Below, in pieces: positions 53,686-63,158 of a DNA stretch of 64,000 nucleotides (position 1 is the first letter of the stretch; each line of letters starts with the position of its first letter). A model generated the notes under the pieces. The model made no database searches and was not told the DNA's origin. It saw nothing but the letters and a program-made list of their open reading frames with translations. Origin of the DNA: Roseiarcus sp963820095. Lineage in GTDB: Bacteria > Pseudomonadota > Alphaproteobacteria > Rhizobiales > Beijerinckiaceae. The DNA lies in assembly GCA_963820095.1 (NCBI GenBank), contig CAWFZA010000018.1, forward strand, positions 124,001 to 188,000. Reading direction: 5' to 3'. Both the position numbers and the translations under genes were made by a program.

Positions 53686-54444
53686 GCCGCCTGTCCAAAC
53701 ATCGCTGCGATCACCCTGTCGTGGCTAACCTCATCTCCCGAAAGCCGAGCTGCGACCCTCTGGTCGCGAAAGACCAGCACCCGCTCACAGAGACGGAGAA
53801 GCTCCTCGATTTCGGTTGAGAGGACGACTAGCGCCATACCCTCCTCGTGTGCGAGTTCGCGGAAGATCTGATAAAGAGTTCTCGCGGGTGCGCTGGTCGA
53901 CGCCGCGCGTCGGGTCGTTGAGCAAGAGGACGCGCGGCCCGAGCGCAAGCCAGCGCGCAAGCAGGACCTTCTGCTGGTTGCCGCCTGACAATGTCGTGAT
54001 CACATGGTCCGGCGAGGGCGCGACGATGGTCAGGCGACGCCGGTAGGTCTCGTAGCGTGCGCGCTGACGGCGCCGATCGATGAACCCGAGGCGCAGGTCG
54101 CGGCCCATGGAGACGAGGCCGAAATTGTCGAGGATCGACAGCGAGGGAAAAATGCCGTTCGCTCGCCGGTCGCGCGCCACATAGGCCACGCCGCGCCGCA
54201 CCGCTTGCCGGAAGCTCGAGATGGGGACCCGCACGCCTCCCGCTTCAACGCTGACCCGACCCGCCGCGAGATGGCGCAATCCGCACAACGCTTCGAGGAA
54301 GACCTCCTGCCCCTGCCCCTCGAGGCCCGCCAGTCCTACGATCTCGCCGGCGCTAAATCTGTCGTCGAACGTCGCGGCGCCGGGCGCGAGCGACAAGCCT
54401 TCCGCCGCGAGTACTTCACCATGCGCGATCGTATCAGCGGCCAT
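53682..54444 (-). CDS. Importer E: C-terminal ATPase half, one frame break
   Basis: The second nucleotide-binding domain of a RbsA-type ATPase. GLAGLEGQGQEVFLEAL is a degenerate Walker A; YVARDRRANGIFPSLSI, TLSGGNQQKVLLARWL and VLLLNDPTRGVDQRTRE follow; the tail has ALVVLSTEIEELLRLCERVLVF. Near 53880 one extra A (CGCGAGAACTC) shifts the frame; 763 bases is 3x254+1. An ATG at 54444 could start it as a separate protein, overlapping the N-terminal half by 11 bases. Alternatively one further extra base at the junction splits a normal single gene; the combined span of 1493 bases is 3x497+2, the usual RbsA length with two insertions. Confidence 0.82.
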
Positions 54445-55174
54445 GCGCCATCTCTTCGGCAGCGGCGGGCGCCATCAGTCGAAGCATTTCGGCCGGCGAC
54501 ACCGAAGCACGATCGAGCGTGTCCACGACCCGCCCGTTGCGCAGGATGGTGACGCGGTCTGCGAGCCGCTGCACCTCATCCATACGATGCGAGATGAAGA
54601 GGATGAGGCCCCCGACCCGCGCAAAACGCTCCATCGTCTGAAACACAGATTCACGGTCGGCGAAGTCAAGCGCCGCCGTCACCTCGTCGAGAACAAGGAT
54701 GCGCGGGCGCCGAACAAGCGCACGCGCCAGGACAACAAGCTGCTGCGCAGCGAGCGGTAGGCGACCAGCGGCCGCTTCGAGATCGAATTGAGAGGTTGCG
54801 ATCGAGGCCAGCGTCTCCGAAGCGATCCTTGCACGCTGGGAGCGTGGGACGCCACGCCGTAGAAGGCCATCGCCCCCAAGAAATATGTTGTCGAGCGCAG
54901 TTCGATCCGGAGCGACCAGGACCTCTTGAAAGACGGTCGCGAGGCCGAGTGACTGAAAAATTGCCGGCGAGAACTCTTTGACTTCCGATCCATCGACGCG
55001 GATTGCGCCGCGGGTTGGAGGCACGACGCCCGACAAGAGCTTGACCAGCGTGCTTTTGCCGGAGCCATTTTCACCGAGAATCGCGTGAATCGTCCCCGGC
55101 GCGAAGGACACCGTGGCGCCATCGAGCGCGACGGTTTCGCCGTAGCTGCGTGAAAGATCTTCGACGGCAAGCAT
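54434..55174 (-). CDS. Importer E: N-terminal ATPase half
   Basis: The first nucleotide-binding domain of a RbsA-type ATPase. GENGSGKST (Walker A), VFQEVLVAP, a degenerate signature (GRLPLAAQQL), ILVLDEVTAALD (Walker B) and LFISHRMDEVQRLADR are present. The ATG at 55174 begins MLAVEDLSRSYG; a GTG at 55189 is the alternative, and neither has a strong ribosome site. It ends with TGA at 54434 inside the start of the C-terminal half. Whether the split is real is discussed under the C-terminal half. Confidence 0.83.
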   Translation of the reverse strand: MLAVEDLSRSYGETVALDGATVSFAPGTIHAILGENGSGKSTLVKLLSGVVPPTRGAIRVDGSEVKEFSPAIFQSLGLATVFQEVLVAPDRTALDNIFLGGDGLLRRGVPRSQRARIASETLASIATSQFDLEAAAGRLPLAAQQLVVLARALVRRPRILVLDEVTAALDFADRESVFQTMERFARVGGLILFISHRMDEVQRLADRVTILRNGRVVDTLDRASVSPAEMLRLMAPAAAEEMAHGR

Positions 55175-55249
55175 GAGTCCGAATGTCACCCGAGCGGGGC
55201 GGACAGCGCTTCAAATAGGAGGCCGTCCGCCGGGTTCGTTAGACCGGCG

Positions 55250-56459
55250 CTATTTGCCGGCGCACGGATCGGGCGCGTCGGCGTAGTTGTAATTGGTGAT
55301 CGCGGCGGGCTTCTTGAAAAATGCGTCGAGATCCTGATCCGACACGGGATCGGTCGGCGGAGACGGAAAGACCGACACGGAGGCAGGCGTCATGCACGCC
55401 TTGTACCACTTCGAAAGATCGTCCTGATGCACCGCTGGAATGGGAATCAAGAGCGTGCCCAGCTTGGGTTGCTGTCCCTCGAGCAGGCGCACCGCGACAC
55501 GGAACAGGGCTTGCGAGTTCCAGCCTGGAAGAACCGCCTGTCCGTCGAAACGGTAGCCGTCCGGATGGGCCTTCCAGTAGCCAAGCGCATCGCCCGAAAT
55601 CGAACCGGTAATCAACGGCTGCGGCCGATTCGCTTCAGCAAACGCCTCCGCGACGACGCGCGACTCGCTCCCCGTCGTCCAGACCGCATCGATCTTTTGC
55701 GGCGTTGTCGCCAACGCCTGCAAGACCGCCGTCTTCGTGACGTTAGCCGTCCAGTTGCCGTTGACTGACCGCGCTTCCTTGATGTCGGAGCCTTTGAACG
55801 CTTTTTCCGCCCCTGCGCGCTCGAGCGCGACGATCGGAGCGCCCGCGATGCCTTCCACCATCAGCACATTGCCCTTACCGCCCAGTGCGCTCTTGATGGC
55901 CGAGGCCATGTCGTATCCCCAGCGAGTGTAGTTGGAATCCACATTGATCGCGTATGGGCTTGTGACCGAGCTCGAAATCGTGACGACCGGAATGCCAGCC
56001 TTATAGGCGGCCTCGAGCGCGTCATTGAGGCCGGTCGATGAGCCCGCCACCAGGGTGATGATCGAGCACTTTTTGTCGATGAACGCCCGGATCTGTGCAA
56101 TCTGCCGGCTGGTGTCGCCATTCGAGTTCAGAGAGTTCGAAGTCGCTGACCTTGCCCGCCGCCTTGTAAACCTCGACGAGACGCCTCAGCTCATTGGTCA
56201 GAGCGACGCGCCAAGGATTCCCCTGATAGGATTCAGAGTGACACCATTTCCATGGCGCAGACGGCATCTTGAAACTGTCGTAGGCCGACGGCTGCAGGGT
56301 ATCCGTCTGACCCTCATAAAGGGATTTCAGATTATCGGGCAAACCTTCGAGCAGGTTCTCGTTGGCGGCCTTCGCGCCGGTCCCCAAAGCGACGATGCAG
56401 CCGATGGCGGCGACGGCCGCCACTTGCGCCAGGCAAGCTTGTTTCAAATCACCGTTCAC
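55250..56459 (-). CDS. Importer E: sugar-type periplasmic binding protein, one frame break
   Basis: A peripla_BP_4-type protein of about 402 residues with an export signal (residues about 8-30). GGGAGG lies eight bases before the GTG start at 56459. SYQGNPWRVALTNELRRL marks the ligand-binding first lobe; after the break come DKKCSIITLVAGSSTGLND, VNVDSNYTRWGYDM-like NVDSNYTRWGYDM, AVWTTGSESRVVAEAFAEA and a Pro-rich tail ending DAPDPCAGK. The shift near 56131 is one extra T (CTCTCTGAAC to CTCTCGAAC); 1210 bases is 3x403+1. Ligand unknown. Confidence 0.85.
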
Positions 56460-56570
56460 GTTCTTTTCCTCCCAATGCCTCGCCACAGCCCTTGCATACT
56501 TTCGGTGCAACCCGCCGGGGAACCCGGAATATCGGGCAACGCCATCAACTTGTCCAACGCGCTCGGTGCG

Positions 56571-57690
56571 TCAGACGCGAACGAACTTGACGCACATTGG
56601 CGTTCCAACCTCGGCGCTTGCGCCGGCGTCCGAAAGTTTGCCGGTCTTGGTGTCGATGCCGAGGACAGCCACCGTGTCGCTGTTTTGGTTGGCGACAAGG
56701 AGAAAACGTCCCGAAGGATCTATGACGAAATCGCGCGGGGTCTTGCCCAAGCAGGAATGATGCTCGACAAACGACAATTGTCCTGTCGTCTCGTCAACGG
56801 CGTAGACGACCAGACTGTCATGGCCGCGATTCGATCCGAAAAGGTAACGTCCGTCCGGGGTTAATTGCACACCGGCGCAATGGCTCTCATCGCTGTATTC
56901 CGAAGGCAGCGCGGGGACCGTTTGCACATGGGAGAGCGCGCCGGACGACGCATCGAACGCAAGCGCCGCGATCGTCGAATCGAGTTCGTTGATCACATAG
57001 ACAAAGCGGCTCGAAGGGTGAAAGACAAGGTGGCGCGGTCCCGCTCCGGGCTTCATCGCAAATGACGCTGGGGCCCGCGAGAGAGCGCCAGACGCCGGGT
57101 CGAAGGCGATAGACGACAAGCTGGTCGATCCCGAGATCGGCCACGAGCACGTGACGGTTGTCAGGACTCGCGATCACGCAATGGGCGTGCGACCGCTCCT
57201 GCCGGTCGGCCTTGGGACCGCTGCCCGAGTGTGAGTGGCTGCTGATCACAGGATCGAGCCCGCCGTCCTCCCGGATTGGCATCACAACCACCGCCTGATC
57301 CGGCAGGCTGTCTCGCGGTTCAGCGTAAACCGAGTAGTTGGCCACTAGGAGGAAACGCCCGGTCCGATCGAGGCTGTTGTGGGCGAGAATGCTCCCGAGC
57401 GCCGGCTGCTTGTTGAGGTACGTGAGACCTCCATGCCGCGGGTCGAGGCGATAGGCGGAGACGGTGCCCTCGTTCCAACCGAAGACCTCGCTGTTGGCGT
57501 AGACGCAGCGATTGCCCTCATGAACAGTGAGATAAGTCGGATTGTCGACCCCACCCTTCTCGGACAGCCAGGTCAGTTGACCGCTTCTCTCATCGAAGGC
57601 GAATACGGTGATCCCCTTCCCTCGCGCGCCCTGAAAATAGGGCGCGTCACGCGTCAAGCTCCCGACGACGACGAATGTTCTGCCGTTCAT
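56571..57690 (-). CDS. Beta-propeller lactonase (6-phosphogluconolactonase/YbhE type), one frame break
   Basis: A seven-bladed propeller of the lactonase_7 family, about 372 residues. Blade repeats are visible: GITVFAFDERSGQLTWLS, YLTVHEGNRCVYANSE, DRTGRFLLVANY, AHCVIASPDNRHVLVADLG, HLVFHPSSRFVYVINEL, VQLTPDGRYLFGSNRG and DFVIDPSGRFLLVANQ. The frame shifts near 57106 (TATCGCCTTCGAC; one C extra); 1120 bases is 3x373+1. It would open a sugar lactone, an independent lactonase to those of the amidohydrolase family. Start at ATG 57690. Confidence 0.85.
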
Positions 57691-57817
57691 GCGCCCAACT
57701 TTGCGTCGCGGGCTTTCTGTCGCCAAACCCTCGAGCCGGTATGAGATTTTGATGAACGAGCGTCAAGTCGGACGCGATCGAAAGCGCATCGGCCCAGTCG
57801 TAGCGGGCAGGGACAAG

Positions 57818-58853
57818 TCAGACTCGATTCAGAGGCCGAGCGACGACGAGACAACAGTTTCCCGGCCGAACTTTGCCGGGCTGCCGCCGACCGTATTGGA
57901 TGCCGTCCGCAGCATAAGCGAGTTCCACCGGCGAACGACTCGGATCGACGAGGAAGTGAATGCGTCCCGCCGGCTGACCGGCGCGCACGACGGTCCCGTT
58001 GCCGTGGAAGGGTTCGAAGACACCTTCATCCGTCGCGAGAACGTACGCGTCTGGTCCGGGAAGATCGTAGATCGGCGAGGACATGTTCGGCGGGTCAGCC
58101 ATCTCGGGAGGCAACGCGCCAAGATGCGCGAGGACGTTGACGAACTCCTCGCCGACATAGGGCTAGCGCGTCGATTGAAACCGTGCCGCCGCCGGCCATC
58201 TCGGTCCCAACGACCGTGAGACCGGCCCTCGCCGCCGAAGCGGTTGCGGTCCGCGGGTCCCCGCGATTGTCGATGACAACCGTCATCGGCGCGCCGAACG
58301 CAAGCGTCGCGGCTTGGTTGCGCCTGTGCCTCTCCGGATCGGCGGCCGGCTCGATGATGGCGCTGGGAATGATCGCGAGCGATGAGCCTCCCGAATGAAG
58401 ATCGAGAAAGGCGTCAGCCATCGAGAACAGTACATTGTTGACGTAGGCGGCAATCTGCTGCGTCGGGGAGCCAAGAGGGTCGCCGGGAAAGGCGCGATTG
58501 AAATTGAGGTCGTCAAGGGGTGACGTGCGGCGCGCCGCGGCGACGGCCGGCAGGTTGATCGCGGGAATGAAAATAAGACGTCCCGATATGGCTCCAAGAT
58601 CGAGCTCACGAATAAGCTCGCCGAGTACGATCGGTCCTTCGTACTCGTCACCGTGGTTGCCCCCTTCGAGCACAACCGTCGGGCCCCGCCCGTTACTGAG
58701 CACGGCAACGGGAACTGGAATGACGCCCCAGGCGTCGTCGTGCACTGAATACGGAACCTGAATGAAGCCGCTCTGTTTCCCAGGCTTGTCGAAGTCAACC
58801 GTTGCGCGGAGCATAGTTTTGGGTTGAGAAGTCGCGGCGAGGCCATCGACCAT
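57818..58853 (-). CDS. AstE/AspA-type zinc deacylase (DoeB-like), one frame break
   Basis: A succinylglutamate desuccinylase/aspartoacylase-family carboxypeptidase-fold enzyme of about 344 residues. Zinc ligands are in EGGNHGDEYEG (His, Glu) and LDLHSGGSS (His); NFNRAFPGDP is a family motif. YVGEEFVNVLAHLG and the C-terminal YAVLATDEGVFEPF-like beta domain follow the break near 58161 (GCTAGCCCTATG; one C extra). 1036 bases is 3x345+1. It hydrolyses an N-acyl amide bond; DoeB, a relative, deacetylates N-acetyl-diaminobutyrate. First gene of the importer E operon. Confidence 0.84.
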
Positions 58854-58969
58854 GCATTTGAACTCCCAGAAGTTCGGCAGGCTTCGGACTCACTGGCGCC
58901 GCCCCTTCCAAATCGATACGATGAATCTCGTCGCATTGTCGAAAAGAAGGGGAGAGGGAGAGACAGGTC

Positions 58970-59194
58970 ATGCGGAAAGCCATCCTTGCACTTGGGTTTG
59001 CAGGACTTTTGCTCGCGGCGGGCTCCTCAAGCACGTCCGCGGCGATCACTGTGCCCCCCGCTAAGGGCGTGATCGCCAGCCTCAACAGAGACCTTACCGA
59101 TGTGCGCTGGCGACGCTGCTGGATTGATCGTTGGGGGCGAAGGCGCTGCCAATGGTGCTGGCGTGATCGCTGGGGCAGAGTTCGTTGCAGCTGA
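58970..59194 (+). CDS. Small exported Trp/Arg/Cys-rich protein
   Basis: A 74-residue protein with a clear signal peptide (residues 1-24, AILALGFAGLLLAAGSSSTSA). The mature part ends in about 28 residues with a repeated pattern of WRRCWID.WGRRRC, WCWRDRWGRVRC, i.e. W-R-x-C units. Similar short secreted peptides occur in Rhizobiales but I know no function. The ribosome site GGGGAGAGGGAGAG is very strong. The four Cys residues could pair in the periplasm or bind metal. Confidence 0.7.
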   Translation: MRKAILALGFAGLLLAAGSSSTSAAITVPPAKGVIASLNRDLTDVRWRRCWIDRWGRRRCQWCWRDRWGRVRCS

Positions 59195-59557
59195 ACTCGT
59201 CTTCGAGGCGTCGGCAACGAGCGAGAAGGCAAACGACTTATCTGACTCCCGATAGCGGGCGGACTGAAGATGGGTCACGGACACACCAGCGCGTGAGCCA
59301 CGATCGCTGGCGTCTCTGGTTCATTAGTCCAGAGTGCCCGTACCGGCTTCCAACGACCGCCGGCGCCTCACGGCGAGCGGCGTCAATGGCACGCATTCAT
59401 ACTCGCACCCCTTTGCCAGAATGACGGAAGCAACGCCGGCGCTCATGTCACGCCAACGGTCTGGGCGCCGTCCACGAGCATGCGGCAATCTGCATCGCCG
59501 CAGCTGTCACCTTCTGGCTTTGAGCAATGAGTCCTGAGCCTAAAGCAACTGTTTGAA
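59195..59557. other. Spacer of about 360 bases before the tRNA-like sequence
   Basis: No recognisable gene on either strand. Translations are low-complexity and lack starts with ribosome sites. It marks the transition from the catabolic region to integrase-borne DNA. Confidence 0.45.
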
Positions 59558-59634
59558 TGGTGAGCGCGGTGGGAATCGAACCCACGACCCTCTGATTAAA
59601 AGTCAGCAATCGTGCCCTGACTGCGCCGGACATG
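59558..59634 (-). tRNA. tRNA-Lys(TTT)-like sequence with defective 5' half; probable attachment site
   Basis: On the minus strand the 3' half is normal: anticodon arm CTGACTTTTAATCAG with TTT anticodon, a T-arm GTGGGTTCGATTCCCAC, the acceptor strand CGCGCTC, discriminator A and encoded CCA (59558-59560). The 5' part has D-arm-like spacing but only about four of seven acceptor pairs form and the outer anticodon pair is mismatched. The sequence is therefore either a decayed tRNA or the 3' tRNA copy left by integration. A P4-type integrase starts 131 bases away on the other strand, favouring an att site. Confidence 0.6.
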
Positions 59635-59765
59635 TCAGAAGATCGTAATTTCTCAACCGACGAAGATCATTGACATTATTTGCTTTGTCCAGCTATGTCT
59701 TGGGCGTAGGGGGAAACCTTAAGCCGCTATAGGTCCTTCCCCCAGACTTCCCCTGAGGGTACAAA

Positions 59766-60968
59766 GTGCAGCTAACAGACGTTGCAATCCGGAAGATCAA
59801 CGCAGCTCCTAAGCGCCAAGAGATACGCGATGCCGGCGCACGCGGCCTGTACCTCATCGTACAGCCTACGGGCGCGAAATCCTGGGCTGCTCGCTACAGC
59901 CGCGCCGGACGTGTGCTGAAGACGACGATCGGCCCCTACCCTGCCATTTCACTGTCTGACGCCCGTCGGCACGCGCTTCAGATCGCAGCCGCGGTCGCAG
60001 GCGGTGCCGACCCGCAACATGAAAAGAAGGCTGCGCGCGAGCCCGTCGTGGTCCGGACCGTGGCAATGATCGCCGACGAATTCCTCACGCATCACACGGC
60101 AGAAAAGAACGGCGGGCGATGGGCTGCAGAGACGAAGCGCATCCTCGAAAAAAACGTTCTCCCCCATATCGGCAACAAGGCGATCGGCGCCGTCGGCAAG
60201 CCGGAGATTCGCGACGTGCTGAGAACCAAGAGCAGCGCGCCGATCGCAGCCAACCGCACATTGGCGGTCATCAAGAAGCTGTTCCGGTGGGCCTTGGGGC
60301 AAGGCTACGTCGACCGTGACCCATGTGAGGGCATCGCTAAGCCCGGCGACGAAACGAAGCGCGACCGTGTTCTGTCCGATGAAGAGCTTGCGCGCGTCTG
60401 GCGCGCGGCGGAGGCTATGGCTTACCCGTTCGGGGCGGCGGTTAAGATGCTGGTCCTGACCGGCGCCCGACGTGAGGAAGTCGGCGCGATGCGATGGTCA
60501 GAAGTCGATCTCAAGGCCAAGACATGGACGCTGCCCGCCGAACGCGCCAAGAACAACGTCGAGCATATCATTCCGCTGTCTGACGCGGCGGCCGCGATTC
60601 TCGCTGAGCTTCCGCGCATCGGCAGGCGCGATGGCTTCGTGTTTACGACGACCGGCGACACGGCGGTGTCGGGCTGGTCGAGGGCGAAGAGGACGCTGGA
60701 CATGGCGGTTCTAATGGCGATGCAGAAGGAAGACCCCAAGGCCAAACCTATCCCCGGCTGGACCCTGCACGACCTTCGCCGGACCGTTGCAACCGGTCTC
60801 GCCGGATTAGGCGTCGCCATGCCCGTAGTTGAGAAGATCCTGAACCATGTGTCAGGCTCATTCGGCGGCGTCGCTGGCGTCTATCAACGCTTTGCGTTCG
60901 CCGACGAGAAGCGCGCAGCGCTGGACAAGTGGGCGGCGCGTGTCGCTGTGATCGTTGGTAGCCTGTAG
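59766..60968 (+). CDS. P4-type tyrosine recombinase (integrase)
   Basis: A 400-residue phage-type integrase. The N-terminal arm domain (DUF4102-like) has LTDVAIRKINAAPKR and GLYLIVQPTGAKSWAARY; the core SAM-like domain is at residues about 95-195. Catalytic residues are Arg in LTGARREEVGAMRW, HxxR in LHDLRRT, and the nucleophile Tyr in GVAGVYQRF. It starts with GTG. Position beside the tRNA-like sequence suggests it integrates an island into tRNA-Lys, the island running to the right beyond the window. Confidence 0.92.
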   Translation: MQLTDVAIRKINAAPKRQEIRDAGARGLYLIVQPTGAKSWAARYSRAGRVLKTTIGPYPAISLSDARRHALQIAAAVAGGADPQHEKKAAREPVVVRTVAMIADEFLTHHTAEKNGGRWAAETKRILEKNVLPHIGNKAIGAVGKPEIRDVLRTKSSAPIAANRTLAVIKKLFRWALGQGYVDRDPCEGIAKPGDETKRDRVLSDEELARVWRAAEAMAYPFGAAVKMLVLTGARREEVGAMRWSEVDLKAKTWTLPAERAKNNVEHIIPLSDAAAAILAELPRIGRRDGFVFTTTGDTAVSGWSRAKRTLDMAVLMAMQKEDPKAKPIPGWTLHDLRRTVATGLAGLGVAMPVVEKILNHVSGSFGGVAGVYQRFAFADEKRAALDKWAARVAVIVGSL

Positions 60969-61111
60969 ACGCCCGCGCGCGAGCCCACAGAAGCCCACTG
61001 AGGCTTTCTAGCCCCGCTGGGCTGTAGACACCGGCGGGGGTGGACTTCGGCGCTCGCGCGAGCCTTCCCGGCTATCGGCGGCACACCTTTTGGTCCGCGC
61101 CTAAGTCGTCA

Positions 61112-61327
61112 TCACGCGTTGTTGCCGAAGTCCTCGCCTAGCGCCGATTGCGCAAGCCTCTGCGCCTCGCGTTGTTCCGGACCGTCGAAAAGACGGATTA
61201 GCTGGTTGATGACCGCCGATTGATCAGAAGCGGGTTCGATATAGGCAGCGATCAGCTCCTCCGCCTGCTCCCGCAGCTTTGCATTGGCGCGGAGGGCATC
61301 GGTGAGCTTGATTTCGAGGGGCGTCAT
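61112..61327 (-). CDS. Small hypothetical protein of the integrase region
   Basis: A 71-residue acidic, helical protein (LEIKLTDALRANAKLREQAE, then AVINQLIRLFDGPEQREAQR). AGGAAGAG precedes the ATG at the right distance. No recognised family; probably a coiled-coil/helical accessory of the mobile element. It converges with the integrase gene. Downstream, 61328-61588, the DNA is AT-richer, likely promoters for this gene and the regulator. Confidence 0.5.
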   Translation of the reverse strand: MTPLEIKLTDALRANAKLREQAEELIAAYIEPASDQSAVINQLIRLFDGPEQREAQRLAQSALGEDFGNNA

Positions 61328-61588
61328 CGACTCTTCCTAAAGCCTAGACCTTCCGAGCCATAATCGCGTTATCGGCTTGGAGTTCCACCGGGTATGTTTC
61401 GCATTTTTTCGCTGCATTGAAGTAAGGTGCCCCTCGCTTTTATAAAAATCGCACCCAAGCCAATTTTCTCGCTTTACAACCGAAACGACTGGGTTAGTGT
61501 GGGACAGAAAGGCGGAGCAAGAAGATGAGCAACCCGTTGGTTGCGGTAGGTTGAAAGGGTGGGCGGCTTTTTATGAGGGGTCTTTTTA

Positions 61589-62018
61589 ATGTCGAGACGA
61601 AAGCGTCCTGAAGGTGTGGACCTGGAAGCCACTTATTTGAGAGAGTGGCGGCAGTTCAGGGACATGACACTTGGAAGAGGTCGGCAAAATAATCGGCCTG
61701 GACAAAAGCGCATTAGGTCGTATCGAGACCGGCGATTCGCCATACGATCAGTATCATTTGCAACAGCTAAGCGAGGTGTACGGGGTCACGATTCCCGATC
61801 TCCTCTACACAGATCCAAAACGGCAATCGTTACCCAACAAGTTCGGCACGGTTGGATTTCCGCAGGCTCAGAGGGCGCAGCAGGCTCGCTTGCACACCAT
61901 CAAGCCAGCGCGCGCCGAGCAGGAAGAGAGTGCAACGGATAAGCCGGCGAAAATGTCGATGGACGAGATGATCGATCTCATTTCAGCGGTCAAACGCCGG
62001 AAGAGGTCGACGCCGTGA
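61589..62018 (+). CDS. XRE-type HTH regulator, one frame break
   Basis: A phage-repressor-like protein of about 142 residues. SRRKRPEGVDLEATYLREWR leads into the Cro/C1 HTH: FRDMTLEEVGKIIGLDKSAL, GRIETGDSPYDQYHLQQLSE. The frame shifts near 61673 (ACACTTGGAAGAGG; one G extra); 430 bases is 3x143+1. The C-terminus is Lys/Arg rich. Probably controls integrase or element genes. The surroundings, integrase and recombinase debris, agree with a prophage or island origin. Confidence 0.72.
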
Positions 62019-62153
62019 AAATGGTTATCGAGGCGCTGATCGCGAGGCGGAAGGAATAGGGCATCCTCCACAAATATGTTATCCGTCGCCGCACTGCTGA
62101 CGGCGATTGCCGCGCTCTTCCGTGAAATCTAGACTTGGCGGCGCCGACGTTCG

Positions 62154-62605
62154 CCTACGCGGCCATCTTCGACTTGAGCTTCTGCACGGTCCGACGCCGA
62201 CGCCAGAAGGAGCTGACGACACCTACACCGTCCCTGAGATCGGCGATAATGGCGGCAGCCTTGTCGGCTGGAATGGTTGGGCGGCCGAACCGAACCGGAA
62301 GCACGGGCACGCGCCTGCCCGGCGAGAACGCGCTCGCGGATCATCTCCCGCTCGAATTCAGTGAACACGCCCGCCATCTGCAGCAACGCCTTTCCGCCGG
62401 GAGTTGTCGTATCGACGGCCTGTGCGTGAAGATAAAGGCCGACGCCGTAGCCTTTTAGGTCGACCATGAACGTCGCCACGTCGGCGAGCGACCTGCCGAG
62501 CCGGTCGACACTCCATGCTGCGACGACATCGAAATTTCCGGCGCGCGGCGTGCTTCCATAGCTGGCCTTCAACGCTCTCGGAATGGTGCGCGGTCTCGCC
62601 GGATG
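62154..62605 (-). pseudogene. Serine recombinase (resolvase) remnant
   Basis: The minus strand has FDVVAAWSVDRLGRSLADV, TPGGKALLQMAGVFTEFERE and MIRERVLAGQARA, the middle and hinge helix of a resolvase/invertase. A one-base shift near 62290 (one extra T) then gives GRFGRPTIPADKAAAIIADL and a C-terminal HTH ending at 62154. The N-terminal sheet with the catalytic Ser, about 60 residues, is missing; homology stops at about 62605, exactly where a different fragment begins. It is therefore truncated and inactive. Confidence 0.7.
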
Positions 62606-62606
62606 A

Positions 62607-62801
62607 TTGGACGAGGCCGTCTCGCTTTTCTCCAAGGCCGTCCAGGCAAATCCGTGCTTCAGCACGCTTTATGTATTTCAGGCGGCCGCGCTGGCGCAGG
62701 CGGGACGGGCTGATGAGGCGGCAACCGCGGCAAGCCGGCTGCTCGCAGTGCAGCCCGACTTTCGCGTTTCCTATTTTCGCCATTTCAACTCGGGATTCTG
62801 A
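62607..62801 (+). pseudogene. C-terminal TPR fragment of an adenylate-cyclase-type protein
   Basis: About 64 residues: MDEAVSLFSKAVQANPCFST, AAALAQAGRADEAATAASRL, then LAVQPDFRVS. This is the last one to two TPR units seen at the end of bacterial TPR-containing adenylate cyclases and similar proteins. A stop codon directly precedes it and the recombinase remnant abuts it, so it is the tail of a truncated gene. Confidence 0.5.
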
Positions 62802-62929
62802 CGCGAGGACGTGCTTGACTGGCTTTCGGCTGGAGTAGGGAAGGCCTAGTCTGCCGGAATAGATCGTCGAAAGCTGCAGGCCGTGAAGGAAGGCGGCGCC
62901 GCGCTGCGGAACGGGGTGCCGCAAGCGCA

Positions 62930-63100
62930 CTAACGAAGCAGCCAATATACGCCGCCAATCACGATGCCAACGGCGGCCGCGATGCCGGCCAGGATGACAT
63001 AGGCACCCTTCGCCATGCCCGCGATGTTCGCCCTGAATTCGGCTTGATCGTTGACGTTCGGGAATTTCGTGTGTATCCGTCCGGCGGCGGCCGCCTTGCT
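62930..63100 (-). CDS. Possible small single-pass membrane protein or fragment
   Basis: The minus strand reads NVNDQAEFRANIAGMAKGAY followed by a hydrophobic VILAGIAAAVGIVIGGVYW segment and LLR stop at 62930. A start at 63016 gives only 28 residues; a longer reading extends into the IS66 boundary without an ATG. The single transmembrane helix after an amphipathic segment resembles phage accessory membrane proteins. I cannot name it. Confidence 0.3.
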   Translation of the reverse strand, partial: SKAAAAGRIHTKFPNVNDQAEFRANIAGMAKGAYVILAGIAAAVGIVIGGVYWLLR

Positions 63101-63158
63101 GTGAGGGCGCGCGTTTCGAAGGGTGTGACCGTAGAGTTAGCTTTAAGGTCACGCGGAG

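Noticed and set aside
59558..59634. A functional tRNA-Lys gene
   Set aside because: Acceptor pairing is about four of seven and the outer anticodon pair fails, so I favour an att copy, though an error in the 5' half cannot be excluded.
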